A stretch of 64,000 bases of DNA from Pseudomonas lalkuanensis (GTDB lineage: Bacteria; Pseudomonadota; Gammaproteobacteria; Pseudomonadales; Pseudomonadaceae). The stretch spans positions 5,250,001-5,314,000 of the forward strand of contig NZ_CP043311.1 of the NCBI RefSeq assembly GCF_008807375.1, written 5' to 3'. Shown here piece after piece: positions 8,284 through 15,933 of this stretch. Under the pieces are notes generated by a model. That model had not been told where the DNA came from. It saw nothing but the letters and a program-made list of their open reading frames with translations, and did not search any database. Within the stretch, counting starts at the first letter, position 1. The number at the start of each line of letters is the position of its first letter. A program made the position numbers and the translations under genes.

Positions 8284-8644
8284 AGAGGCTCCCGTCCCGC
8301 GCGCGCCCGGGGGCGCCGCTCTTGACGTCGTAGACGCTGCCCGGCGCGCCGTCCGGTGGCGGCAGTGCCACCCACAGGTCAGTGCGCTCGGTCATCGGGT
8401 CCAGCGGCAGGGCACGCAGGTAGCGCTGGGCAACCAGCTCCTCGATCGAATCCGGATAGCGCCCGGTGTCGCCGTAGAACTGGTCCAGGGCCTCGCGCAT
8501 GACGGAAAGGCTCTGGCGCAGGGTGGTCTCCCTGGAGTTCTCCAGGCTGGAGAAATAGCGCGGCACGGCGATGGTCATCAGCGTGGCGATGATGGCCATG
8601 ACCACCAGCAGTTCGATGAGGGTGAAACCCTTCTGCCGAACCAT
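8270..8644 (-). CDS. GspG-like pseudopilin (second of three)
   Basis: A 124-residue prepilin-like protein: short leader MVRQKG, then FTLIELLVVMAIIATLMTIA with the conserved Glu 5 after the cleavage site. The globular part has GRYPDSIEELVAQRYLRALPLDPMT, like GspG/PulG. ATG 8644 is chosen (GGGAG upstream); an in-frame GTG lies at 8653. It is translationally coupled on both sides. Confidence 0.78.
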   Translation of the reverse strand: MVRQKGFTLIELLVVMAIIATLMTIAVPRYFSSLENSRETTLRQSLSVMREALDQFYGDTGRYPDSIEELVAQRYLRALPLDPMTERTDLWVALPPPDGAPGSVYDVKSGAPGRARDGSLYADW

Positions 8645-8646
8645 CT

Positions 8647-9117
8647 TCACCACTCCCGATACGCTGTGCCGTTGAGGCCGTCGCCCTTGGCCAGGGAATA
8701 GACGTCGAACACGTCCACGCCGGGGCGCGGGTCGTCCGCCGGGCTGGTATAGGCACGCAGGCCCCAGCTTTGCGCCGGCTCCTGGCGTGCATCGGCGAAG
8801 GGGTCGCGGGGGATGCGGCGCAGGAAGTAGATGCGCTCGCCCTTGATGCTGCGCAGGTCGCGCACGCCATCCACCAGCACCTGCAGCGACGGCGGGTAGC
8901 CGGAGCTGGCGGCGGACTTCTCGATATGCCCGGCGTCGGCTGCCAGCTTGTAGGCGTCGATGGCGTCGCGGATTTCGTAGAGGGCGACCTTGAGTTCCTG
9001 CTCCTTGCCCCGGCGGATCACCGTCTCGGCCAGCGGCGCGGCCATGCTGGCGAGCAGGCCGAGGATGGCCATGGCAATCACCAGTTCGATCAGCGAGAAA
9101 GCGGCCTGGCGTTGCAT
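8647..9117 (-). CDS. GspG/H-like pseudopilin (first of three)
   Basis: A 156-residue prepilin-like protein. The N terminus is MQRQAA then FSLIELVIAMAILGLLASMA, with Ala rather than Gly before the cleavage site; Glu 5 is present. Downstream is a GspG-type core (IRDAIDAYKLAADAG, SGYPPSLQVLVDGV, RIPRDPF, SWGLRAYTSPADD). It follows the secretin gene by three bases. A prepilin peptidase is needed but not encoded in the window, so the general PilD/XcpA enzyme is presumably shared. Confidence 0.75.
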   Translation of the reverse strand: MQRQAAFSLIELVIAMAILGLLASMAAPLAETVIRRGKEQELKVALYEIRDAIDAYKLAADAGHIEKSAASSGYPPSLQVLVDGVRDLRSIKGERIYFLRRIPRDPFADARQEPAQSWGLRAYTSPADDPRPGVDVFDVYSLAKGDGLNGTAYREW

Positions 9118-9120
9118 GGT

Positions 9121-10941
9121 TCAGGGCCTCCCGCTGGCGGGGGTGGGCGTGACCACCACGGCCGCTGCGTCGGGCAGTTCCACGCCGAGGGCCTCCACCG
9201 GGCCACGCACGGTCGGCACGCGCATGCTGCTCTCGGTGCCGGACGGGAACTCCATGTCGTAGGGGCTCTGGTACGGCAGGTTGCGCACGATGCGTGGGGT
9301 GATCGACAGCACCAGCTCCGACTTGGCGACCTGGTCGTTGTTGCTGCCGAACAGCCGGCCCACGCCGGGGATGTCGCCGAGGCCGGGAATCTTGTTGCCG
9401 CTGTTGGCCTGGTCGTTGCGCACCAGGCCGGCCAGCACCTGGGTCTCGCCGTCACGCAGGCGCAGGGTGGTCTGGGCGTTTCGGGTATCCACCTGGACCG
9501 GGATGGTGCCCTGCTGGGTCGGCGGCAGCGAGGTGGCGTTGCTCACCTCCAGGGCGATCTTGATGGCCACCTCGTTGTTCAGGTGCACCGTGGGCTGCAC
9601 CTCCAGCTTCAGGCCGACGTCGAGGTAGGTGATGCTCTCGGTGATCACCGGCCCCTGGGTGGACGGCACGGCGGTGGCGCTGACGATGGGCACCCGCTGG
9701 CCGATGTGGATGCGCGCCTGTTCGCGGTTGCTGACCCGCAGCACCGGGCTGGCCAGGGTGTTCACGTCGTTGTCCTGGGCGTTGATCTTCAGTTGCGGCG
9801 ACGGCGAGATGCTGATGCGGCCCGAATCGATGCCCTTGAGCTGGTCGAGGATGGTCACCGGCGAGCCATCATCGTTGATCACGCCGAAGGTGTTGGGCCA
9901 TTGCAGGCCGAGGTCGACGATGCGCTTGCGCGACACCTCCATCACTTCCACTTCCAGCACCACCTCGGGGTTGGACTGGTCCTGGGCCTGGAACAGCTTC
10001 TCGGCCATGCGCACCGCGTCGGGCGTGTCGCGCATGGTCAGGGTGTTGAGGCGTTCGTCGATGAACACGTCGCGGGTTTTCAGCAGCGTCTTGACCAGGT
10101 TCATCGCCGTCGCCGCATCGGTGTTGGTGAGGTAGAAGGTACGCATCACCAGGTCCTGGTAATCCTTCAGCTTCTGCGGCGAGTCCGGGTAGACGACGAT
10201 GGTGTTGTCGTTCACCACCCGCTGGTGCAGCTGGTTCTGCTGCAGCAGCAGTTCCACCGCATCCTCGATGGGCACCTCGCGGACGAAGATGGTGGCCTTG
10301 AGGTCCGGACGCACATCCTTGTCGAAGATGAAGTTCAGCCCCGAGGTCTGCGCCAGCACTTCGAAGATCACCTTCAGGTTGGCATCGCGGAATTCCAGGG
10401 TGACCGGACGATCCAGGCGCGAACGCAGCTGCGGATAGGGCGCGACGGAGCGTGCCTGGACCACCTCGATGCTGCGCTGCAGCTCGCGGGCGCCCTCGTG
10501 TTCCGGGTCCAGGGCGAGGATGCCGCGCACCTGGCGCCCGGCCCCCACCACATCGCCCCGGCGCAGGTCGGTCTGGCCCTGGCGCAGCATGTCCTGGATG
10601 TTGCGCTGCTGCTCGATCACGTGCAGGCCGTCGAGCGCCCGCTGGTTGTGCTTCTCGATGCGCAGCACCCGTTCGTAGTTCAGCCGCGCGGTGGCGAAAT
10701 CGCGCTGGGTGCGGGCCAGGTCGCCATCGCTCAGCAGCGCCTTCACTGCGCGGGCGCGCTGGGTGGTCACGGCCATCTGCGCGCCGACGTCGTTGGGCGA
10801 CTCGCGGGCTTCCTGCTCCAGCCGGGCCAGGCCCTCTTCGAACTGGCCGGCGTCGATCAGGTCCAGCCCTTCGCGCTGGGCCAGGTTGGTGGTGCAGCCG
10901 CAGAGCAGCACCAGGGCCAGGTGATACGCCAGGCGTTTCAT
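9121..10941 (-). CDS. gspD: Secretin (GspD/MshL-like outer-membrane lipoprotein) with N-terminal TPR-like region
   Basis: A 606-residue protein with a lipoprotein signal (LVLLCGCTTN, Cys 16). Residues about 20-165 form a helical TPR-like region; an N0/STN-like domain follows (VTLEFRDANLKVIFEVLAQT), then an N1-type domain (TFYLTNTDAATAMNLVKTLL). The secretin barrel begins about residue 330 (EVVLEVEVMEVSRKRIVDLG) and holds the signature VPIVSATAVPST, YLDVGLKLEVQPTV and VLAGLVRNDQ. The N-terminal repeats set it apart from XcpQ-type GspD and resemble secretins of MSHA-like systems. It would form the outer-membrane gate of the machine encoded around it. Confidence 0.88.
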   Translation of the reverse strand: MKRLAYHLALVLLCGCTTNLAQREGLDLIDAGQFEEGLARLEQEARESPNDVGAQMAVTTQRARAVKALLSDGDLARTQRDFATARLNYERVLRIEKHNQRALDGLHVIEQQRNIQDMLRQGQTDLRRGDVVGAGRQVRGILALDPEHEGARELQRSIEVVQARSVAPYPQLRSRLDRPVTLEFRDANLKVIFEVLAQTSGLNFIFDKDVRPDLKATIFVREVPIEDAVELLLQQNQLHQRVVNDNTIVVYPDSPQKLKDYQDLVMRTFYLTNTDAATAMNLVKTLLKTRDVFIDERLNTLTMRDTPDAVRMAEKLFQAQDQSNPEVVLEVEVMEVSRKRIVDLGLQWPNTFGVINDDGSPVTILDQLKGIDSGRISISPSPQLKINAQDNDVNTLASPVLRVSNREQARIHIGQRVPIVSATAVPSTQGPVITESITYLDVGLKLEVQPTVHLNNEVAIKIALEVSNATSLPPTQQGTIPVQVDTRNAQTTLRLRDGETQVLAGLVRNDQANSGNKIPGLGDIPGVGRLFGSNNDQVAKSELVLSITPRIVRNLPYQSPYDMEFPSGTESSMRVPTVRGPVEALGVELPDAAAVVVTPTPASGRP

Positions 10942-11441
10942 AGCGCACTCCCCACGTCCAGGGACTGGGCAACGTCCAGCGGCAGATAGACCAGGGTCAT
11001 GCGCTCGGCGTCGATGCGCTGGACCTTGTAGGTCTTGTCGATCAGGTCGCCTTCGCGCACCACCAGCACCTGCTCGCCGCGCAGCAGGAAGACCTGCAGG
11101 TGCTGGCGATCATCCAGCTTGCCGATGAACTTGAACGGCAGCGGCGGCGCCGTGGGCTTCGGCGGCGGGGGTGGCGGCGCGGAGGCCATCGCCGTGGGCG
11201 GCGGAGGTGCCACGTACCAGCTCTGCACGGCGAACAGGTCGGCCGCCGGTACCAGGACTTCCGCCACCGCCGGCGCGACCGCAGCGGAGACCGGCGCGGC
11301 GGCCTCGGGCAAGGCCGCCAGCCGTTGCGGGCGCGGCATGGCCATGGGTTCGGCCTGCTCGCCGAAGAACTCAGGAAGCGCCGCCAGCACGGCGGCCGAG
11401 CCGAGGAAAGCCAACCAGAACAGACGGCGTGCCATGGTCAC
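10938..11441 (-). CDS. GspC/PilP-like periplasmic linker (secretion system X type)
   Basis: A 167-residue protein with an N-terminal transmembrane anchor (residues 5-23), a long Ala/Pro-rich linker with a PPPPPPKP run, and a C-terminal PilP/GspC homology-region fold (PLPFKFIGKLDDRQHLQVFLL, EQVLVVREGDLID, YKVQRIDAERMTLVYLPL). Proteins of this shape link the inner-membrane PilMNO-like platform to the secretin. Start and stop both overlap neighbours by four bases. Confidence 0.7.
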   Translation of the reverse strand: MTMARRLFWLAFLGSAAVLAALPEFFGEQAEPMAMPRPQRLAALPEAAAPVSAAVAPAVAEVLVPAADLFAVQSWYVAPPPPTAMASAPPPPPPKPTAPPLPFKFIGKLDDRQHLQVFLLRGEQVLVVREGDLIDKTYKVQRIDAERMTLVYLPLDVAQSLDVGSAL

Positions 11442-11989
11442 CTCGCCAGATACAGGGTCATGCGGATACGCCCTTCGAGTGCCGAATCGGCGATCTGCTT
11501 GCGTTGCAGTTCCACCTCTTCCAGGGCCAGGGCCGGCAATTGCGTCTGCAGGCCATGGAGGAAGCGGCGCAGTTGCGGATAGCTGCCGCGCACCGGCAGC
11601 AGTACCTGGTAGCGCGCCAAGCGGGTCTTGGGGTCGAGCCCGAGGGCGTATTCGCCACGGGCCAGGGAAATGCCCTCCTCGCCGGCCAGCGCGTAGATGC
11701 GGTCGATGGCGCCGGTGGCGTCCAGTTGTGCCGGCAGGTTGCGGCGGAAATCCTCCAGCTGCGCCGACGACGCGCCGCTGGCTGGCCGGCTGGCAGCCGG
11801 AGTGGCAGCCGCCGCGAGTTGTCCGCGATCCGCCACCAGCTGGCGCTCCAGGCTGGCCAGGGCCTGGCGCGCCGGCAGCAGACCCAGCACGGCGTAGCCC
11901 AGGGCTGCGAGCAGCAGCGCGCCACCGACCAGGCCCGGCCAGCCGAGACGGAGGGTCTGCTCGATGAGGATCAGCCTAGGGACGCGCAT
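11438..11989 (-). CDS. PilO/GspM-like inner-membrane platform protein
   Basis: A 183-residue protein: one transmembrane helix (about residues 17-36), a coiled-coil stretch (ARQALASLERQLVADRGQLAAAA) and a ferredoxin-like periplasmic domain (GISLARGEYALG, RYQVLLPVRGSYPQLRRFLHGL, LALEEVELQRKQ) typical of PilO/GspM. It overlaps the upstream PilN-like gene by 14 bp. Confidence 0.75.
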   Translation of the reverse strand: MRVPRLILIEQTLRLGWPGLVGGALLLAALGYAVLGLLPARQALASLERQLVADRGQLAAAATPAASRPASGASSAQLEDFRRNLPAQLDATGAIDRIYALAGEEGISLARGEYALGLDPKTRLARYQVLLPVRGSYPQLRRFLHGLQTQLPALALEEVELQRKQIADSALEGRIRMTLYLAR

Positions 11990-12521
11990 CCTTCACCCCC
12001 CAGCTCGCCAGCAGGTTGAATCGGATGGGCCGCTCGGCCTGCTCGGCGACCATTTCATGGTTGAGCAGCGAGACGTCGCTCAGGGCGTCGCTGGCTTCCA
12101 GTTCACGGTGGAAGGCCAGCATGGCCGGCAGGTCGCGTGCTTCGGCGGCGATGCGCAACTGGCCCTTGCGGGCATCCGGGGCCAGGGACAGCAGGGCGAT
12201 GTCCTTGCGCGGCTGGGCTTCGAGCATGGCGAACAGGCCGTCCCAGGGCAGGTTCATCTGTGCGGTGATGCGGCGCATCTCCGCCACGCCGGCAGCACGG
12301 GCCTTCTCCTCGCTGGCGGACATGGGCGCCTGGCGCAGGCCGCGCTTTTGCAGTTGCTGCTCGACGCGCTCCAGTTCGGCGCTGCGGGCTTCGTGCTCGT
12401 CGCAGGTGTGCAGGTGAAGGCCGAGCATGAAGGCCGCCATCAGCATCCCGCCGCCCAGGAGAATCCAGCCGGGGACGGTGGAGAGGGTCTTGCGCTGGAA
12501 GTCGAGATCGATCGGGCGCAT
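11976..12521 (-). CDS. PilN-like inner-membrane platform protein
   Basis: A 181-residue protein with a short cytoplasmic N terminus (MRPIDLDFQ), a transmembrane helix (about residues 18-36), a coiled coil and a periplasmic ferredoxin-like domain. PilN's N-terminal motif binds PilM, matching the upstream gene product. Together with the PilO-like protein it corresponds to the C-terminal half of GspL plus GspM. Confidence 0.72.
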   Translation of the reverse strand: MRPIDLDFQRKTLSTVPGWILLGGGMLMAAFMLGLHLHTCDEHEARSAELERVEQQLQKRGLRQAPMSASEEKARAAGVAEMRRITAQMNLPWDGLFAMLEAQPRKDIALLSLAPDARKGQLRIAAEARDLPAMLAFHRELEASDALSDVSLLNHEMVAEQAERPIRFNLLASWGVKDARP

Positions 12522-12522
12522 G

Positions 12523-13314
12523 TCAGTCCACCGTCATGGCCATGGCGAAGAGTGGGTCGCTGTCGGCAGCGGCCGGCAGTCCAAGTTCCAGGCGGGCGAT
12601 ACCGTCGGGGATCGATCCGGCACGGCCGGGGGCGTGCAGGAAGCAATTGACCGGCCGGTCCTGCTCCAGGCTGTGGCGCTCGCCTTCGCGGGCGATCAGG
12701 TCATTCAGCGCGGCGTCACTGTCATCCAGGGCCACCGAGCGCACCGCCGCCCAGCGGCCGCCACGGGCCAGCAGCAGGCTGCCGCGGTCGGGCTCGGCCA
12801 CCAGGAAGAGAAAGTCGTCCAGCGCCAGGGCGGCGCGGTGGCGGTTGAACGCCGCCATCAGGTAAGGCTGCACCGAAGCGAGCCGCAGGCCGCTGGCCTT
12901 GGCCAGGCTGCGCAACCGCGCCAGCAGCTCCTCCGGCATGGCGGCGGCCAGGCGCGGATGGCCAGCGGCTTCGGGCGACAATTTCAGGCTCCAGCTGTCG
13001 CCGAGGGCGCCGTAGATGTCCTCGAAGCACAGGCGCGCGTATCCGGCGAGTTCCTCGGGGCTGTTGATGGCCTCGCTCCAGGGCACCAGGCAGAAGCGCG
13101 TGTAGTGGCTGGACAGCACCACCCGCAGCGCCGCGCGGCCAGGTTCGCGTCCTGCCAGCAGGGATTCCAGCGCTGCCACGGCGCCCGGCCAGGCCAGGCC
13201 GCCGATGGAGTCAAAGCCGGCGTGGCCGAGCCGGCGCTGGTCGCGGCTGCGGTACAGGCCCACGCTGTGGGGGCCGAGCACGGCGGTGTAAGCCTCAGGC
13301 CACAAAGGTGACAC
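12523..13314 (-). CDS. PilM/GspL-N-like cytoplasmic actin-fold protein
   Basis: A 263-residue protein without signal or membrane segment. It has an actin-like/GspL N-terminal arrangement: HSVGLYRSRDQR, LRVVLSSHYTRFCLVPWSEAI, ELAGYARLCFEDIYG and RLASVQPYLMAAFNRHR. PilM and the GspL cytoplasmic domain recruit the secretion ATPase to the membrane. It sits between the ATPase gene (20-bp overlap) and pilN-like, the order of pilMNOPQ. Nucleotide-binding residues are not obviously conserved. Confidence 0.7.
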   Translation of the reverse strand: MSPLWPEAYTAVLGPHSVGLYRSRDQRRLGHAGFDSIGGLAWPGAVAALESLLAGREPGRAALRVVLSSHYTRFCLVPWSEAINSPEELAGYARLCFEDIYGALGDSWSLKLSPEAAGHPRLAAAMPEELLARLRSLAKASGLRLASVQPYLMAAFNRHRAALALDDFLFLVAEPDRGSLLLARGGRWAAVRSVALDDSDAALNDLIAREGERHSLEQDRPVNCFLHAPGRAGSIPDGIARLELGLPAAADSDPLFAMAMTVD

Positions 13315-14983
13315 GGTTGATCTCCTCCAGCGTGGTGCGGCCTTCGCGGACCAGGCCCAGGGCCGAGGTGCGCAGCAGGCGTAGTCCGCGCTTCACCGCC
13401 AGGTCCCGGATGCGGCTGATGGGCTGGCGCTCGATGATGAGTTGCCGCAGGTCGTCGTCCAGGCGCAGCAGCTCGGCAATGGCAGTGCGCCCGCGATAGC
13501 CGGTGCCCCGGCAGCGGCCACAGCCGGGGCAGCTGACGAAGCGGTACTGATGAGCGCTGGCCGGGTCGATGCCGGAGAGCAGCAGCTCTTCCTCGCCCGG
13601 CTGCACCGCCTCGGCGCAGCTCGGGCAGGCCAGGCGGATCAGGCGCTGGGCCAGCACGGCATTGAGGGCGGAGACGAAGCTGTAGGGGTCCACCTGCATC
13701 TGGGCGAAACGGCCGATCACGTCGAAGACGTTGTTGGCGTGGATGGTGGTGAACACCAGGTGGCCGGTGAGCGCCGACTGCACGGCGATCTGCGCGGTGT
13801 CGGGGTCGCGGATCTCGCCGACCATGATCTTGTCCGGGTCGTGGCGCAGGATGGAGCGCAGGCCACGGGCGAAGGTCAGGCCCTTCTTCTCGTTCACCGG
13901 GATCTGCAGCACGCCGGGGAGCTGGTACTCCACCGGGTCTTCGATGGTGATGATCTTGTCCACGCCGTGGTTGATCTCGGTGATCATCGCGTAGAGCGTG
14001 GTGGTCTTGCCGCTGCCGGTGGGGCCGGTGACCAGCACCATGCCGTAGGGCTCGGCGGCCAGCCGGCGCAGGCTGCGCAGGGTGCCGTCCTCGAAGCCCA
14101 GGGACTCCAGGCGCACGCCGTGGACCTGGTCGGCCAGGTCCTGCTTGTCGAGCACCCGCAGCACCGCGTCCTCGCCGAAGATGCTCGGCATGATGGAGAC
14201 GCGGAAGTCGATCTGCCGGCCATTGATGCCGATCTTGAAGCGGCCGTCCTGGGGCACGCGCTTCTCGCCGATATCCAGCTCGGCCATCACCTTTACCCGC
14301 GAGATCACCTGCTCGGCCAGCTCCACGCCGGGCACCCGGCTGGAACCGCCGAGCACGCCGTCGATGCGGTACTTGATGGACAGGCCGTTGCCCGTCATGC
14401 CCAGGTGGATATCGCTGGCATGCAGCTTGAGGGCGTCGTAGAGGGTGGAGTTGACCAGCTTGACCACCACGCTGGCGTCTTCGCTGATGCGCGCCAGGGA
14501 GAGGCTTTCCAGGGCCTCGCTTTCCTGCACCGAACCGGCTTCGGCCTGCACGGATTCGACGGCGTGGAAGCCCTCTTCATGGCGTTCCAGGAAGGCCGCC
14601 AGCTCGCGCGGGTGGACCAGATGGAGCGGCGCGCCCTGGCGCTGCTCCTCGATCCAGGCCAGGCGAGCCTCGTCGAAGGGATCGGCGAATACGCCGAGGG
14701 TCTGCCCGTCCAGCTCCAGCAGGACGAACTCGCGCTTCAAGGCCAGCGCCAGGGAAATCCGCTCGAAACCGGGAGCGCCCCGGCTGAGGTCCTCGAAGGC
14801 CAGCACCGGGTAATGCAGGGTGCTGCCCAGGCGCCGGGCGAACAGGTCGGGCGGCAGGTCGGCCAACTCGTCCAGGGCATCCACCAGGCGATGGCCCAGC
14901 TCGGCCGAACGTTTGCGCGCAGCGCGCATCAGTTCGGTATCGAAGCGCTCCGCTACAGGCTGCGCGAGGAGTTGGCTGTCCAT
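13295..14983 (-). CDS. gspE: GspE-family secretion ATPase
   Basis: A 562-residue ATPase. The ATG at 14983 has GGAGG eight bases upstream; in-frame codons further upstream are not supported. It contains the N1E/MshEN-like N-terminal domain, the N2E domain (SDIHLGMTGNGLSIKYRIDG), Walker A GPTGSGKTT near residue 320, the Asp and His boxes (IITIEDPVEYQLPG, TGHLVFTTIHAN), and a GspE-type zinc site of two CxxC pairs (CPSC, CPGC) near residues 450 and 485. It powers pseudopilus assembly at the inner membrane. It is the first gene of the T2SS-curli operon, downstream of a sigma-54 promoter. Confidence 0.93.
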   Translation of the reverse strand: MDSQLLAQPVAERFDTELMRAARKRSAELGHRLVDALDELADLPPDLFARRLGSTLHYPVLAFEDLSRGAPGFERISLALALKREFVLLELDGQTLGVFADPFDEARLAWIEEQRQGAPLHLVHPRELAAFLERHEEGFHAVESVQAEAGSVQESEALESLSLARISEDASVVVKLVNSTLYDALKLHASDIHLGMTGNGLSIKYRIDGVLGGSSRVPGVELAEQVISRVKVMAELDIGEKRVPQDGRFKIGINGRQIDFRVSIMPSIFGEDAVLRVLDKQDLADQVHGVRLESLGFEDGTLRSLRRLAAEPYGMVLVTGPTGSGKTTTLYAMITEINHGVDKIITIEDPVEYQLPGVLQIPVNEKKGLTFARGLRSILRHDPDKIMVGEIRDPDTAQIAVQSALTGHLVFTTIHANNVFDVIGRFAQMQVDPYSFVSALNAVLAQRLIRLACPSCAEAVQPGEEELLLSGIDPASAHQYRFVSCPGCGRCRGTGYRGRTAIAELLRLDDDLRQLIIERQPISRIRDLAVKRGLRLLRTSALGLVREGRTTLEEINRVTFVA

Positions 14984-15044
14984 GGTCTTGCCTCCAGGTG
15001 CCGTGGCGCTCCGGCTTGCCGGAATCCGCCCTCGCCTGGACATA

Positions 15045-15060
15045 CGCACGCATCGTGCCA
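15045..15060 (-). promoter_or_regulatory. Sigma-54 promoter of the T2SS-curli operon
   Basis: On the minus strand TGGCACGATGCGTGCG keeps GG at -24 and GC at -12 with the ten-base interval. The predicted start is near 15035, about 50 bases before gspE. Two CCCC-N6-GGGG sites lie about 107 and 148 bp upstream. Confidence 0.75.
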
Positions 15061-15126
15061 GCCGTTTCTCGCCTTCGAAGGGTCTCTAAGTCGCTGATTT
15101 CAAACGGGGGTGGATTACCTGCCAGC

Positions 15127-15190
15127 GGGGTTTTCCCCAAAACCGGGGGAATGGTCGAAGCGGGCCAGCGGCTGTCCCCAGAAGTGGGGG
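15127..15190. promoter_or_regulatory. Two upstream activator sites (CCCC-N6-GGGG)
   Basis: CCCCAAAACCGGGG (15135-15148) and CCCCAGAAGTGGGG (15176-15189) have centres 41 bp apart, about four helical turns, so they lie on the same DNA face. A further GGGG half-site at 15127 is also phased. This is the same inverted repeat found upstream of the other sigma-54 promoters in the window; the NtrC-type protein at 31019 is the best candidate binder. Confidence 0.65.
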
Positions 15191-15214
15191 ATGGCTTTCG
15201 GGACGTTGCTATTC

Positions 15215-15291
15215 CTGTGGGAGCGATTTCAATCGCGATTGCGGTATGGGGCCGCTGCGCGGCCCTTGGTGAACGAATTCGCCCCTACAGG
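15215..15291. repeat. REP-type palindromic pair
   Basis: GTGGGAGCGATTTCAATCGC and an inverted GAATTCGCCCCTAC flank a GGGGCCGCTGCGCGGCCC hairpin. It sits at the end of the beta-propeller/SCO operon and before the gspE control region. Confidence 0.65.
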
Positions 15292-15920
15292 GCAATCAAC
15301 ACGTCCACCCTCCCCTTCGCGCGCAGATTTTCCAGCGCCTCTTCGCGCCCCTGGGCCATGCGCTGGGCGGTGAGGTACTGGCGCACCAGGGCCTTGGCGC
15401 GGATGGCATCCATAGTCGGGTCGAGTTGGGGCTTCAGGCTTTCGTAGGCCGCGTTCACCTCGCTCTCGCCGGGCGGGGCCACTTCGGCGAGTTCGTCCAG
15501 CACACGGCGGGCGGCCAGTTCGTGGCGCAGGTAGTCGCGGTAGCCGGCCTCGTCGAAACCGGCATCGGCCAGGGCACGGTCGAAGCCCTGGGTATCGGCG
15601 AAGGCAGCCTTCATCCCGGCCAGGCTGGCGCTGATCTCCGCATCCGACACGGTCACCCCGAGTCGCCCGGCTTCCTGCCACAGCAGCTCCTTGTCGATCA
15701 GCTGCTGCAACGCCTCGCGCTTGAGACGCTTGTAGACCACCGGGCTGCGGATGGCGCCCACCTGGCGGCCCTGGATCTTCAGGTAGTCGGCAAAATGCCG
15801 CTCCAGCCGGAAGTTGCTGATGTCGGTGCCGTTGACCCGCGCGGCGATGCCGGTTTCCCCGGCCAGCACCAGGGGCGTGAGCAGGCCGATGACCAGACCG
15901 AGCCATGGATTCCCGTTCAT
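15285..15920 (-). CDS. SurA-N-like periplasmic chaperone (lacking a recognisable PPIase domain)
   Basis: A 211-residue protein with a signal peptide (to about residue 20) and a SurA/PpiD-type N-terminal chaperone fold (ARVNGTDISNFRLERHFADY, LKREALQQLIDKELLWQEAG, DAEISASLAGMKAAF). A C-terminal helix region follows, but there is no parvulin catalytic sequence. Start 15920 has a GGGAGGG site. It closes the operon that begins at 20720. A peptidyl-prolyl isomerase-like gene (mofB) is also reported next to Leptothrix mofA, so a folding role for the large oxidase or its partners is a reasonable inference. Confidence 0.7.
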   Translation of the reverse strand: MNGNPWLGLVIGLLTPLVLAGETGIAARVNGTDISNFRLERHFADYLKIQGRQVGAIRSPVVYKRLKREALQQLIDKELLWQEAGRLGVTVSDAEISASLAGMKAAFADTQGFDRALADAGFDEAGYRDYLRHELAARRVLDELAEVAPPGESEVNAAYESLKPQLDPTMDAIRAKALVRQYLTAQRMAQGREEALENLRAKGRVDVLIAL

Positions 15921-15933
15921 GCGCTGCCCTCCC

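Noticed and set aside
8770..10989. A 739-codon plus-strand frame opposite the secretin and pseudopilin genes
   Set aside because: Shadow frame: composition is biased to H, V, Q and G, and the minus-strand genes show clear family motifs.
15285..15920. Calling this protein a full peptidyl-prolyl isomerase
   Set aside because: It has the SurA-type N-terminal chaperone helices but no parvulin catalytic segment, and at 211 residues there is little room for one.
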